Shown piece by piece: positions 1 through 11,547 of a stretch of 64,000 bases of DNA. Location: contig JAEPRB010000157.1 of NCBI GenBank assembly GCA_016758965.1, forward strand, positions 16,211-80,210, written 5' to 3'. Each line of letters begins with the position of its first letter. Positions within the stretch are counted from its first letter, which is position 1. Source of the stretch: Circinella minor (Eukaryota; Mucoromycota; Mucoromycetes; Mucorales; Lichtheimiaceae). The notes below the pieces were generated by a model. It made no database searches. It saw nothing but the letters and a program-made list of their open reading frames with translations, and was not told where the DNA came from. A program made the position numbers and the translations under genes.

Positions 1-2
1 GT

Positions 3-293
3 GAAGAAGAAAATGGTGAACTCGTTGTTTCTGTCAAAGATCGAACGGATAAAACACCTGCTCATGTCATTGGCATGGGACGTACTGTGGGTGGTAAAGT
101 AGATGGTGGGGTATTAATGACAGATGCCGTTTTGATTCCTATTCGTCGTGGTTTCTTTGGTTTGCCTTGGGGATGGTCTATTTTCCTGGTTACAGTCATT
201 TCACTCATTTCAGCTAGTATTTTGGGTGGTTGTGGATTCATTGTTTATAAGATTTGGACACGTAGACGTTTAGGTTATCGAAATATTGATTAG
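3..293 (+). CDS. 3' end of a single-pass membrane protein gene (partial)
   Basis: The frame is open from the window edge and ends at TAG 293, so the gene starts outside the window. The visible 96 residues begin acidic, then contain one hydrophobic stretch of about 25 residues (around WGWSIFLVTVISLISAS) followed by a short basic tail ending RRRLGYRNID. This is the pattern of a type I membrane protein with a short cytosolic tail. I do not recognise the family. The internal ATG at 75 is not likely to be the start because codons upstream are also open and protein-like. Function unknown. Confidence 0.6.
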   Translation, partial: EEENGELVVSVKDRTDKTPAHVIGMGRTVGGKVDGGVLMTDAVLIPIRRGFFGLPWGWSIFLVTVISLISASILGGCGFIVYKIWTRRRLGYRNID

Positions 294-934
294 TTTTTAC
301 TCTTTTTTTTTTATATCATTTTCTTATATTATATTAACAAACAATTCTAGTATCATCATTGTTATTATTCCCCCACCCCTCCTACGTATCCCTACCCCCC
401 TCATTTTTGTCACTCATCATTCATTTTCATAACAGAGATATGTCTAAATAAATCATGTATAAAGGTAGATCATATATATATATATATATATATAAAGCCA
501 TTTTTTCGGAATGAACGGATTGATTTGTTTGTATTACAAATATTTCCTATACAACCAACGCTACAATGCCTTTATTTACTATCATCACGGTACATACATC
601 AAGTTGTCTTTATGTGGATCATTATTATTATGTGATGCATCATCATAGTAATAACTTTTACTTTAAGGCAAAAGAAGAAGAAAAGGAAATTACCATAAAA
701 AAACAAGTAAGAGGGGGGAAGGAACAGATTCCTTTGAATAAAGAAGAAGTAAATGTAAACGAATAACAGTTCCTGCATATTTTTGTAAAACCGGGCAGCG
801 AATTTATTTTCCTTTTGTGAACTTCTTCCTCCGCCACGATGCCCCCTCACTTCTCTCTCTCTGTCTCTCTCTTGTTTTTTTTTTATATATATACACATAA
901 AGTCATAAGATATTCCAATTAAAAAAAAAAGATT
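294..934. other. Intergenic stretch with an (AT)n tract
   Basis: No credible coding exon on either strand. It holds the 3' flank of the first gene, an (AT)n run at about 472-494, a polypyrimidine stretch at 846-880 and the presumed promoter of the gene starting at 935. Short ORFs on both strands here are low-complexity Lys/Phe runs. Confidence 0.5.
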
Positions 935-3110
935 ATGAGTACTGTTGAAGAAGAAGAATCTCACTCAAAACCACCAATTTTCAGTTATTTACATCAAAAA
1001 GAGAAAAGTGGCAAAGGAAAATCGTCCTTGACGCGATCAGTAATCATTAAATCCAATTTATATAAAGATCTGGATCGGCTTGAAGAATCACTTGATGCCG
1101 ACTTTGAAAAACATCTTGCCGAGGTGCGTGCCGCTTCTCTTAAGCATGGCAATTTAAACTTGACTAATTATAACAATGACAACACAAAAAGAAGTACCAC
1201 CCTAAGTGTCAGTAAACAACAACAATACTATGACAACGACGATAGTTACTATAATAATGATAATGATAACAGTGAAGAAACAGAATCTATTCTGGGTGGA
1301 TTAGAACATGTTCCATTTGTTGGTGACATATTACCACCATTTGGTTCGCGTCCATCAAGTGTTCGAGGGTTATCGGATGTTTCTATTCATTCAGATAAAG
1401 AGATATTAGGTGAATTATTATTGACCCAATCCCTGCATGGGAAAGAGAATCGTTATATCAACGATCAAGAAAGAAGTAGAAGGAAAGGAAGGCAAGAAAA
1501 ACTTAATGATAGTAGGAGTAGGCTCGATGACGAAAGTAATAGTTTAGGACGACAACAAAGGACAAGTAATCATCAATGGATACCCAATCGTGATCTTGTG
1601 GATGAAAAATACAGTGTTACTCCTTTGGTGAATCCTGTCATTACTACTACAGCATCAAAAACAACCCCACTAACAACGCATTATAAGAAAAATAAGGAAG
1701 TATCTTCTGCTGAAGATACATCACTCTCTCATCATCATCCACCACGAACCATGTCACCTGGTCGATATTTTGCTGCACGTTCTCTTCCTTTAGATTCATT
1801 TGATGAAATATGGAATAACAATAACAATAGTAATAATAATAATAAAAAGGTAATTGTAAACGTATTACTTTTTTATATCTTATCCAATTGACTGATTTAA
1901 TACAATTTTTTTTTATTTACTTAGGGACGTTCATCAATCAGATTATCATCTACAATGAGTAGCCGAAAAAATAGTGCAAGTTTAGATAGTGATGACTTAC
2001 TTTTACAAAGCTTCGTAAGTATATAATAACAAGCACTCTTGAGTAAATACTAACGTTTACATATATATATACATATATTAGAAATTGCTACCCCAAGCAC
2101 TATCCCATAATTACAACATTCAACCTGTAAATAATAATAGCTCATCTAATACATCACGACGAACAACGTCAAATAAGTATCGGAACGACAAAAAATCAAC
2201 AAATCAACATTCTCATAAACATCTATCATCATCATTACTTGATAGATCATTTAACGATAGTATCAAATCTAATAGATCACAACAACACTATGATAATAAT
2301 AATGAATACGTATCTATTCCTGTTATCCGACAAGAAGATCACAAGAGTTCGGATCGTACCAAACGTAATACTGGTGTTGTTTCTGGTACAGTTCGATTAC
2401 GACGTATTCATGCCGTGGATCGATCTAATAATACAACTGATATTGAAGACTATGATCAATACTCTGATGAACAAGAAGATTGTATTGTAGAACCTGAACG
2501 TTTATTATTACAATGTAAAATAGATGTGAATAATGTACGACCTGGTAATTCTAAATTACGAATTACAAATAATCTGACCCATCGATCAAGAACATTTTCA
2601 TTATTTTCTGCAAGAGCGAAACTCAAGTTCTTAAATCGACAAGGAGTCGTGCCTGCTGGCGGGCATATTGATATTATTGTTCGATCAAAAAGAAGTGCAG
2701 CAACAAGTAAATTACATCATCACAAGTCATCAGCAACAAAAAATCAAGTTTCTTCCAATAATATACATTATGATTTTGAAACGATATTAATATTAATAGA
2801 TGGAAAACATTCTCAACAAGTGAATGTGGATATGGAAATTATTGATGAGCGACGAAAACAAATAAAGGAAGAAGAAGAGGATGATAGTTTATTATTATCT
2901 CAATCACTTGTATCTGATATCCAACCCACCCTTTCTACTATTGCTCGTCATCATCGCCATCCATCTATCAATGGTATTATTCAACAAGAAGCAGAAGAAC
3001 AAATTTTGCCTCCACCACCAAAACCCGCTCCTACACCAACTGCTATTACTACTAATCAACCCATCAAATCAAAATGCCCAATATGTGTAATGGAACAAGA
3101 ATGTTGTTAA
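935..3110 (+). CDS. Large disordered protein with a possible MSP/ASH-like beta domain
   Basis: Three exons: 935-1849, 1925-2014 and 2082-3110. Introns 1850-1924 and 2015-2081 have GTAATT/TTAG and GTAAGT/TTAG borders and a branch-like TACTAAC near 2047; all phases are 0, giving 677 residues. Most of the protein is disordered and rich in Asn, Ser, His and Asp. The N-terminus has a charged, probably helical segment (about residues 20-75). Residues about 470-590 look folded: a hydrophobic/polar alternation (LLLQCKIDVNNVRPGNSKL ... GVVPAGGHIDIIV ... FETILILIDG) reminiscent of the Ig-like MSP/ASH domains of Cep192/SPD-2-type proteins. That assignment is inference from strand pattern only. Starts ATG 935 just after an A-rich leader. 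Confidence 0.6.
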
Positions 3111-3366
3111 TAGTTATAATAATTAATATTATCTAAAAATTGCTTTTTCAAAATAAGAGAGAAAAAAAAAAGTTTACTGTACATAGAAGAAAAAAAAAAA
3201 GAAAAAGACTTTTTCTGTTTCGTTTTTGTTTTAGGAGACGAGAGGAAGTTTATGAAAAAGGAATAAGAGAGAGAGAGAGATACTGCGTGTGCGTGTGTGT
3301 ATATGTTTATGTGTTTTTTATAGATGGTTGTTATGTGTGTATATGACAATGAAATAATATAAAATA

Positions 3367-3390
3367 TGCATATATATATATATATATATG
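3367..3390. repeat. (TA)n microsatellite
   Basis: About eleven TA dinucleotides immediately downstream of the uS14m stop codon on the minus strand, between two convergent genes. Confidence 0.8.
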
Positions 3391-3400
3391 TTGTTCTAAT

Positions 3401-3700
3401 CTACCAGGATGCCTTCTTGACACCAGGCAATTCACCGTTCAAAGCTTTTAAACGGAATTGAAATCGACATAACTTGAATTCTCTAAGAACACCTTGACCA
3501 TGACCTGTTGCAACACATCGATTATGAATAAAAGTTGGAGAGGATTGTTTTGGCATGTTGTTAAGTGCAAGTTGAGCTTGGTGACGAACACGAGCAGGTA
3601 AAGTTTCGTTACGTGTAATAAAACGGTATGCTTGACGAGTTAATTCGTTGTCGGCAAGAAGTTGACGTGCCTTAATATCACGAAGTACACGGCTTCTCAT
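3401..3700 (-). CDS. MRP2: Mitochondrial small-subunit ribosomal protein uS14m (MRP2/MRPS14)
   Basis: A single-exon 99-residue protein. It carries the S14 hallmarks: a basic N-terminus, a central RCVATGHGQGVLREFKLCR segment corresponding to the bacterial S14 RCRxTGRxxG...R region, and the near-invariant C-terminal GELPGVKKASW. Only one Cys is present in the RCVATG segment, so this is the zinc-free form typical of mitochondrial S14. Its length matches the bacterial and mitochondrial family (about 100 residues). It binds 16S-like rRNA in the head of the mitoribosomal small subunit. The start is the ATG at 3700; upstream sequence is A/T-rich and not coding. It is convergent with the 677-residue protein gene and divergent from Clf1, with only about 245 bp between the two ATGs, so both may share a promoter region. 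Confidence 0.93.
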   Translation of the reverse strand: MRSRVLRDIKARQLLADNELTRQAYRFITRNETLPARVRHQAQLALNNMPKQSSPTFIHNRCVATGHGQGVLREFKLCRFQFRLKALNGELPGVKKASW

Positions 3701-3880
3701 TATTATTATTTTTTTGTTGTTGTATAAAAAAAAAAAGGTGGGTAACTAAAAAATAAAAAAACAAAATAAAAAATTAGCCCAGCGGATTTGAAAAGACAGC
3801 AGTCAAGATACTACGAACATTGATGACAAGTTTGGGAGTTGCAAAAACTCCTCTGTTCTTTGATATTCCTCCCCACCACT

Positions 3881-3912
<32 letters not shown>

Positions 3913-3944
3913 CTTCTTTCAAACTTTGTATATTTTTTTTTGTC
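3701..3944. promoter_or_regulatory. Shared divergent promoter region, uS14m / Clf1
   Basis: The 244 bp between the two divergent start codons contains a T-run of about 28 nt (3883-3910) and no exon. Both genes must be transcribed from here. No clear TATA box is visible on either side. Confidence 0.4.
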
Positions 3945-6778
3945 ATGAATTCTGGACCAAAAAAAGGGACGGGAAGGAATCCACGACCTCCAAAGGTAAT
4001 AAAAAAAAAAAAAGAAACATACTCACATAATTTCTTCATTTTAGTTTTTATATTTTCATAAAATCTTTAACCATCTAATATTAATGTTTTTTTTTTTTCA
4101 TCAATACTAATAATAATAGGTCAAGAATAAAGCTCCCGCAGAAATTCAAATCACAGCCGAACAGATCTTACGAGAAGCTCATGATCGCCGACTTGAACCT
4201 ACTCATTCTATTCCGCGACAAAAGATTAGCGATTTAGAAGAATTATCTGAATTTCGACAACGGAAACGAAAAGACTTTGAAGATAATATTCGTAAAAATC
4301 GTTTAAATGTTGGCAACTGGATCAAATATGCAGCATGGGAAGAATCACAAATGGAATTACAACGGTCTCGATCAGTCTATGAACGTGCATTGGATGTAGA
4401 AGCGCGTAATCCTGCCATTTGGCTTCGTTATATTGAAATGGAAATGAAGAATCGTAACGTGAATCATGCGCGTAATATCTTAGATCGTGCTACTTCATTG
4501 TTGCCTCGTGTGGATCAATTTTGGTATAAATATACTTATATGGAAGAGTTGGTGGGTGATGTACCAAAAGCAAGAAATGTATTTGAACGTTGGATGAAAT
4601 GGGAACCCGATGAGACAGCTTGGCAAGCTTATATTAAGATGGAATTACGGTACCATGAAGAAGAACGAGCTCATGCACTATATGAACGATTCGTTAGTAT
4701 TCACCCAGAGTCAAAGAATTGGATTAAATGGGCCAAATTTGAGGAGGAACATAATAATATGGGTAAATAATAATAATTATTTTAAATGATAATGAAATTA
4801 AAAACAATACTATTTACTGATCTTTTTTTTTTTTTTTTCAAATCTAAAATTATAGATAAATGTCGTGAAATTTATAGTGAAGCTCTCGAGTACTTGGGTG
4901 AAGAAAAACTTGAACAAAAGATTTTAGTTGCTTTTGCAAAATTTGAAATCAAAATGAAAGAGGTATAAAAAAAGAAAAGTTTATACTTTTGAAAGAGGAG
5001 GGGCGGGAGAGGGGGATTATATATTTTTATGTTATATACGATATTCATTCTCAATAATGATTTAGTTCGAACGTGCTCGTGTCATTTATAAATATGGTTT
5101 GGAACGTTTACCAAAATCTCAATCTCAATCTTTATATAATCAATATACAAACTTTGAAAAACAATATGGTGATCGAGAAGGTATTGAAGATGTTGTATTG
5201 GGTAAACGTCGGGTTCAATATGAACATGATATTGAATCCAATCCCAAAAATTATGATGTATGGTTTGATTATGCAAGATTGGAAGAATCATCAGGTGATC
5301 CAACAAGAACGCGTGAAGTATATGAACGAGCTATTGCACAAGTACCACCAGCCAATGAAAAACGTTATTGGAGACGTTATATTTATTTGTGGATTAACTA
5401 TGCATTATATGAAGAATTGGAAACTGAGGTAAAAAAAATAAAACATTAGTGGGATATAGAGAACTGTGTGGTATAATATGTTTGGATAGATAAAAGAAGA
5501 AGAAAAAAAAAAAAAAACTTAACAAATAGAATTATTATCATACATAGGATACTGATCGTGCACGCGAAATTTATACACAATGTTTAAAACTTATTCCACA
5601 TAAAACCTTCACATTTGCAAAAATATGGTTGTTAGCAGCACAATTCGAAATTCGTCAATTAAATGTACAAGGTGCTAGAAAACTATTGGGTCAATCCATT
5701 GGTATGTGTCCAAAGAACAAATTATTCAAAGGCTATATTGATTTGGAAATGCAGGTAAAGTAATTTTAAAGTTTAGTTTCTCTCGGACAAAAGTTACTCT
5801 TATATATGTGTTTGTTATTAACTTGAGCAAAAAAAAAAAAAAATAGTTACGAGATTTTGATCGTTGTCGAACTTTATATTCAAAATATTTGGAATATGAT
5901 CCAACAAGTTGTTCTGCATGGATTAAATTTGCAGAACTTGAAAAACTTCTTGGTGAGGTAGATCGTTGTCGTGCAATTTTCGAATTGGGTATCGGTCAAC
6001 CTGTACTTGATATGCCAGAACTTTTATGGAAAGCATATATCGGTAAGGATAAGAATAAGAACAACTTAGAAAATGGGAAAATAGAAAACGGGGAAAAGCT
6101 TACATTTTGTAATTTAAATTGTATGTATATAGACTTTGAAATTAGTGAAGATGAATATGAAAAGACACGTAATTTATATGTTCGTCTTTTGGAACGAACT
6201 GAACATGTTAAAGTATTTATCAGTTTTGCACAATTCGAACTCTCTATACCTTATGAAGAAGGTAGTCAAGAGGGCGTGGATCGTGCACGTAAGATTTTCG
6301 TAGATGCATATGATAGTTTAAAGACAAAGGAACTTAAAGATGAGGTAAAAAAAAAAAAAAAAAAAAAGAATATTATCATTTTATGAGAAAATATATGGAT
6401 AATGATCGACATGTTAACCTCTTTTTTTTTTTATATTATATATATTAGCGAGTCTTATTGCTTGAAGCATGGAAAGACTTTGAAGAAAATAATGGAACAG
6501 AAGATACACAAAAAGTGGTTCAAGATAAAATGCCAAAGGTTGTTCGTAAAAGAAGAAAGGCTGCTGATTCTACTGAAGACAATATTATTTGGGAAGAATA
6601 CTTTGATTACATTTTCCCTGATGATCAAGTACAAAGTCGCAACCTTAAATTTCTTGCACAAGCTCAAGCTTGGCGACAGGTAAAAAAAAATATAAATTCA
6701 TGTACACACTTTTTTTTTTTGAATATTACTTATCATTAACTACTATTTTCATTTTTCATATAGAAACAAGAAGAATAA
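3945..6778 (+). CDS. CLF1: Pre-mRNA-splicing factor Clf1 / Crooked neck (HAT-repeat protein)
   Basis: Nine exons: 3945-3995, 4120-4762, 4856-4962, 5066-5428, 5548-5754, 5847-6042, 6133-6344, 6449-6679 and 6764-6778. All junctions keep frame and yield 674 residues, the usual Clf1 length. The protein starts [17 protein letters not shown] and consists of tandem HAT (half-a-TPR) repeats with the W..Y...E and A R.(I/V)(F/Y) ERA signature, for example [23 protein letters not shown] and [13 protein letters not shown] segments. Clf1 is a scaffold of the NineTeen (Prp19) complex needed for spliceosome activation and assembly, in the nucleus. The C-terminus ends AWRQKQEE from a 15-nt last exon. Convergent with the sugar transporter, with about 310 bp of A/T-rich sequence between stop codons. 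Confidence 0.95.
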
Positions 6779-7088
6779 ATACATTCCCTCTCATTATCCG
6801 ATCCCTGTTAAGAGGTTTTTTTTTTTCAAACAAACAAACAAAAAAAAAACTCTTTCTTTTCATCATTTTTTTTTCTTATTATATTTACTCTATATGAATT
6901 AACAGAAAGAAAGAAAGAAAAAAATAAAAATAAAAAGCATCTCATTACTTTTCTTGTAAATATACTTTATTTATATTATATTTATATTATATATAATTAT
7001 AATCAATATTAATAATTATGGTATGTTATATATATTTTTATCATTATTATAAAGACAAAGAATGATATATATATATTTTTACTATTAG

Positions 7089-8848
7089 TTAAAGGCCGTG
7101 ATGATGAAATTCTGTTTCATTCGTTGGATTTTTATCTCTTAAAACACGTGCGATAATATCATTATTAATATCTTCAATTGAACGTCCTTTTGTTTCAGGT
7201 ACAAAAAGATAGGTGAGAAGAGTAGATAACGTAAGAGAGATACCAAATATTAAAAATGCATAAGAATGAATGCTTTCCAATAAACTGGGAAACATTAATG
7301 CTACACCAAAATTTGATAACCAGTTTGCTCCTGTTGCCAAGGCTGTTACTCTGGAGGTTGCACGTGTAGGTGTTAGTTCTGATGTTAATAACCAAGGGAT
7401 GGGACCTAGACCAATAGCAAATGCAGATATAAAAAGCATCACTGCTGTACTTGTTAAAGCGGGTATATTGAAGTGACCACTGATCACGAGTAATGTGGCG
7501 CTTATGGCACCTACACTTTGGGCAAGCAAAAGTAAAAATCGACGACCACATCGTTCGACAAGATAAACAGATAATACGGTTACTATTAAATTCACCGCGG
7601 AACCGATAAAAGCTAATTGACGTGCTTGATCAACTCCATAAGATTGACGAAAAATGATGGTCGAATAATACATGACTCCATTGACACCAGAAAATTGTTG
7701 GGCGATATGTAGCATCATAATCGTAAGTGTAACATATCGCAAGTGTGGGTCACGTAAAATATCTCTAAAACTACATGTTTCGTCACTTGTTTGAGAATCC
7801 TTCAAAACAAATGTATCAGTATTGGCTATTATTGCTTGTTCTTTTGTAACTCCCTTTTCTTTTTCGATAGTAGTAGTAGTGGTAGTATCATCATCAACAG
7901 TGTTCACTGCCTTGCGTTGGCCTTGAATGATATCGTCCAATTCATACTCAATATTGTATTGTGGACCACGCAAAACTTGTAGTGCTTTTCTGGCTTCATC
8001 ATGCTTGTTGACGGAAACAAGATATCGAGGTGATTCTACAAGGAATGGGACAAGCATAATTTGAAGAAGGGCTGGAACTGCTACAAGACTATAATTAATT
8101 CGCCAGAGTGGAACAGAAGAAAGGAAAATTCCTACAGCATTGGATGCGAGTATACCGCAAACAATCATAAGTCTATATACACATATTAAATGGTCAATGA
8201 AAGCGATGATATTTGTAGTATGTACGAAAGTTAGAACAACAACAACAACAACAAAAAAATGATTGAAAAAAAAAAACATACTGATTGCAAACACCCATTG
8301 CACCACGAAAAAGAATAGTAGAGACTTCACCATTGTATGTTGGCGTAGCAACTGATCCCATTCCACAAGAAATGCCCGCTAAAAATCGTCCAAATCCAAA
8401 CATTGCAGGCGAAGTGGAAAGACCCATTATAATAGCACCGACTAACCAACCCACATTCGATAATGCGATTGTTGCTTTTCGTCCCAACATCGTCATTGCA
8501 GGTTCTGCAAGAAAGCTTGCTATCAGTGCACCAATACAAAATATAGAAACAACGATTCCCCTAGTGTACATATAATCCAATTATTAGATTTTTATATATA
8601 GTAATAATAGCATTACATATTTGAAGACCCTAAAAAATACTTTACCATATGGAAGAACTCATGGGTAAACAATCAGGTAAATTCTTATTATTATCATGTG
8701 CACTACCATTTACACAATTATGAGTTGATTCTGCAGGTAAATTGGGAGAACCAATTGTCCAACCCATACTAAACGATCCAATACATGATATGAATACACA
8801 TAAAACAGTTCGTATTGGATATTGTGCTTGGCGAGAATCTTTCTCCAT
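7089..8848 (-). CDS. GLUT-type sugar transporter (MFS sugar porter)
   Basis: Three exons on the minus strand: 8646-8848, 8282-8560 and 7089-8172, giving 521 residues. The intron borders are GTAAAG/CTAG and GTATGT/ATAG. It has the 12-helix sugar-porter pattern and signatures: GR(K) after TM2 (AMTMLGRKATIAL), PESPRYLVS after TM6, a long hydrophilic central loop, QQFSGVNGVMYYST in TM7, GRRFLLLL after TM8, PIPWLLTSELTP in TM10 and the C-terminal VPETKGRSIEDI. The TM7 and PETKGR motifs are closest to the GLUT/glucose branch rather than typical yeast HXT proteins, from memory of the families. Likely imports a hexose across the plasma membrane or vacuole membrane; substrate cannot be read from sequence. 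Start chosen at ATG 8848 (MEKDSRQAQYPIRT), directly before TM1. Confidence 0.9.
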
Positions 8849-9255
8849 GTGTTATTAAAAAAATAGTTATGTGTGTGTTGAAAAATTAACCAGTAGTATG
8901 TATAAAAGCAATTTAAGAAAAAGAGATAAAATGAAACGTAGTAAAAAGCCATGGAAGAGATCAAAAATTATTTTATTCAATTCCCCTCGCGACAATTACT
9001 CTTATTATGTTTGTTTGGTTTCTATAAGCAATCCAAATTAGTAAATTAGAGAGGTTATTATTATTGACGTAAAAATACTTTATTTGATTTTTGTTCTTTT
9101 GAAAAGGTAAAAAATAAAAAATAAACATAGCAAACAGTATAGTAGAAATATAATAATGACTTCTATTATTACCGATACATAATATAAAATAACCAAATGG
9201 ATGAACTAAATGATAAAATTATAAGGGGATTTGCTGAGAAAAAAAAAGCAATTAA
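8849..9255. other. Intergenic, transporter promoter and 3' flank of the Sel1 gene
   Basis: About 400 bp of A/T-rich sequence without a credible exon. It should contain the promoter of the sugar transporter and the terminator of the Sel1-repeat gene. Confidence 0.4.
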
Positions 9256-11547
9256 TTATGTTTTTTTACATAGTGAAATTTTTCTTAATGGCCATGATGC
9301 TACAGCTTCCTTTTTAAGTTCCCGTAAACGTTGAACCTTTTTTTCGACTGTCTTCTTTTCTAATGGCCAGGACGCTATTGCTCCTTTTTTAAGTTCCTGT
9401 AAACTTTGAATTATTTTTTCAGTCCTCTTCTTCTTTTTTACTGGACATGATGCTGTTTCTTCCTTTTTAAGTTCTCGTAAACGATGGATAGCCAATTTAT
9501 CATTATTGGCAGCTGCAATATGTAACCATTCTACCGCCAACTTTTTATCTACCTCCACTCCTATACCAAACTCATAAAATATGGCCAATGCATACATGGC
9601 CCTTGTATGACCGTTTTCAGCTGCTTGTCTTGCCCATCGATACGCTAAATCCGAATTTTGTGGAGCATGAATCGCCATGGTACCTTTAAGATGCCAAGTT
9701 GACATTAAAAATTGTGCATCTGCATGTCCTTGAAAAGCTGCTTTTGTTGCCCAAATCACTGCTAATCGTTCATCCGTTGGAATATCTAGATGACCAGATT
9801 CACAGGCCAATGCCAATCGATATTGGGATGGTGCATATCCAAGATCTGCTGCTTGCATAAATACTTCGCGAGCAAAGGCAATATCAGGTACCAATGCAAA
9901 TCCTGTGGTTTCAAAAGCGCAACCTAATGTATGCAAAGCTTCTAGATCCGGATCATCAGGGGTTCGTTGAACAGCACGTTTAAGCCAAGAAACACCTTCA
10001 CGTCGACTATCAGGTGATTGGCTTGCATCAGTTAAAACCATTCCTAGTTTATACATGGCTGGAGCGAATCCCATCTTGGCCGATTTCTTCAAATATTCAA
10101 ATGCACGTCGAGAGTTTTGCTTAGTTCCAGCACCCACTTCATAACATACTGCAACTCGATACGTACATTCTGGATGATGTTGTTTAGAACCAAGCCAATA
10201 ACAGTTGAATGCCTTTTCAGGATTGAATGTAACACCATGCGCACCAGTTCCATAACAATTACCAAGAACAAATTGTGCATCTGGATGACCTGGTTTTGCC
10301 ATACCTTGTGATTTAGCTAATTTCATCAGTAATTTGACGGCAGCAATAGAAAGGTCGTTGTTTTTTATATCGTCTTTGGGTAACGTGGATAATTTGTTCA
10401 AGATATAGGTAGCACACTGCACCTTAAGCACGAAATCTGGGGTTACCATGGCATCTTTATAAAGTCGAACCAATCGTTCGTATATTGGAAGCTGTGGACG
10501 GGCTCTTGTAGCTCGGAAGACGGCTAATGCTTGATCGGAAACGTTGGTTGAGGTATTATCTTCAACACCAGGAGTAACTGTAGTATCATCAGGATTCGTA
10601 GGTGCATTAGCACTATGATGATTCCGCAAAGGTGAATTGTTGTGGCTGTTATTGGTACTATTGCTCCTATTGCTCGATGGTGTTACAAAAGTTCTTGGTG
10701 TTGATTGTGCTGTTGGAGAAGTTGTAGCAGGAGCAGTATCATACTCTGATTTTTCTGTCATTGCCCTATCATCTCCGCCGCTGCTACTATCCATTTCATC
10801 AAGATCAGCATTTACGTCATAATAACGCGTCTGACGATTACTATATATACTACTGCTGTTACTCCTGTTACTGCTACTGCTATCTTTATCTTCTTTATAA
10901 TGCTGATACTGACTGACATTGTTTTCAGTTCTATTGTTGTAATGATTGTGACTGTTGAAATATTGATTATTCATACTTTCTTTGTTACTAATTAGATGAC
11001 AATCATAATTATTAGTACGATTTTTTTCACCATCCTTATTACAGTCTTTGTGTGATTGTTGGCTATCGTGACGTTGTTGTGCTGAAATGACTTTTTTTGA
11101 GTGAGATTCATTATTGTCGTTGCTGTCTCTTTCAACAGATCTACGTACTCGACGTGCCGCTCCAGGAGCATCATGACGTTTAAGATGAATTCGAGGATAC
11201 TCCTTTAATTGATCACTGGAGGCTAATGTCAGGCTTTGGCCAATATTAATTTCTGGGAGTGGTTTATTAATGTTGAGAAATCTACTATGATTTGGTGCTG
11301 TGGATTCATTACCGCCCACAATAGCTTTATTGACTTTGGCAGATGGTATCATTGTTCGGTCTTTTGCTATTGTTCTGTTGCTGTAATTGTCACTGACGAT
11401 TGGGTTATCGAATTCCGAAGTCAAATGATTATCATTCATATTCTGATCGTTGTTAGCAGTATCTTTCTCATGATCATGAAATTTCTTGACTACACCGGCG
11501 GATGAGATCATTCTTTTTCGTGCTTCGTATAAGAAATCCATCTTCAC
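9256..11547 (-). CDS. Sel1-repeat protein, Chs4/Skt5-like (chitin synthase regulator family)
   Basis: Single-exon ORF of 763 residues. Residues 1 to about 335 are disordered, rich in Asn, Ser and His. From about 340 on, the protein has the Chs4/Skt5 arrangement: ALAVFRATRARPQLPIYERL, then Sel1-like repeats with the (A)xxxLGxxYxxGxGVxxDxxxAFxxxxxAA pattern (for example AQFVLGNCYGTGAHGV, AMYALAIFYEFGIGVEVDKK). Chs4/Skt5 proteins activate chitin synthase III at growth sites in fungi. The C-terminus is unusual: three tandem repeats of about 26 residues, each containing L(R/Q)ELKK-x4-AS(C/W)P(V/L)-x-K, and it ends LCKKT, without the CaaX prenylation box found in yeast Skt5. Start at ATG 11547; a second ATG two codons later is equally possible. 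Chitin synthase regulation is inferred from family. Confidence 0.78.
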   Translation of the reverse strand: MKMDFLYEARKRMISSAGVVKKFHDHEKDTANNDQNMNDNHLTSEFDNPIVSDNYSNRTIAKDRTMIPSAKVNKAIVGGNESTAPNHSRFLNINKPLPEINIGQSLTLASSDQLKEYPRIHLKRHDAPGAARRVRRSVERDSNDNNESHSKKVISAQQRHDSQQSHKDCNKDGEKNRTNNYDCHLISNKESMNNQYFNSHNHYNNRTENNVSQYQHYKEDKDSSSSNRSNSSSIYSNRQTRYYDVNADLDEMDSSSGGDDRAMTEKSEYDTAPATTSPTAQSTPRTFVTPSSNRSNSTNNSHNNSPLRNHHSANAPTNPDDTTVTPGVEDNTSTNVSDQALAVFRATRARPQLPIYERLVRLYKDAMVTPDFVLKVQCATYILNKLSTLPKDDIKNNDLSIAAVKLLMKLAKSQGMAKPGHPDAQFVLGNCYGTGAHGVTFNPEKAFNCYWLGSKQHHPECTYRVAVCYEVGAGTKQNSRRAFEYLKKSAKMGFAPAMYKLGMVLTDASQSPDSRREGVSWLKRAVQRTPDDPDLEALHTLGCAFETTGFALVPDIAFAREVFMQAADLGYAPSQYRLALACESGHLDIPTDERLAVIWATKAAFQGHADAQFLMSTWHLKGTMAIHAPQNSDLAYRWARQAAENGHTRAMYALAIFYEFGIGVEVDKKLAVEWLHIAAANNDKLAIHRLRELKKEETASCPVKKKKRTEKIIQSLQELKKGAIASWPLEKKTVEKKVQRLRELKKEAVASWPLRKISLCKKT

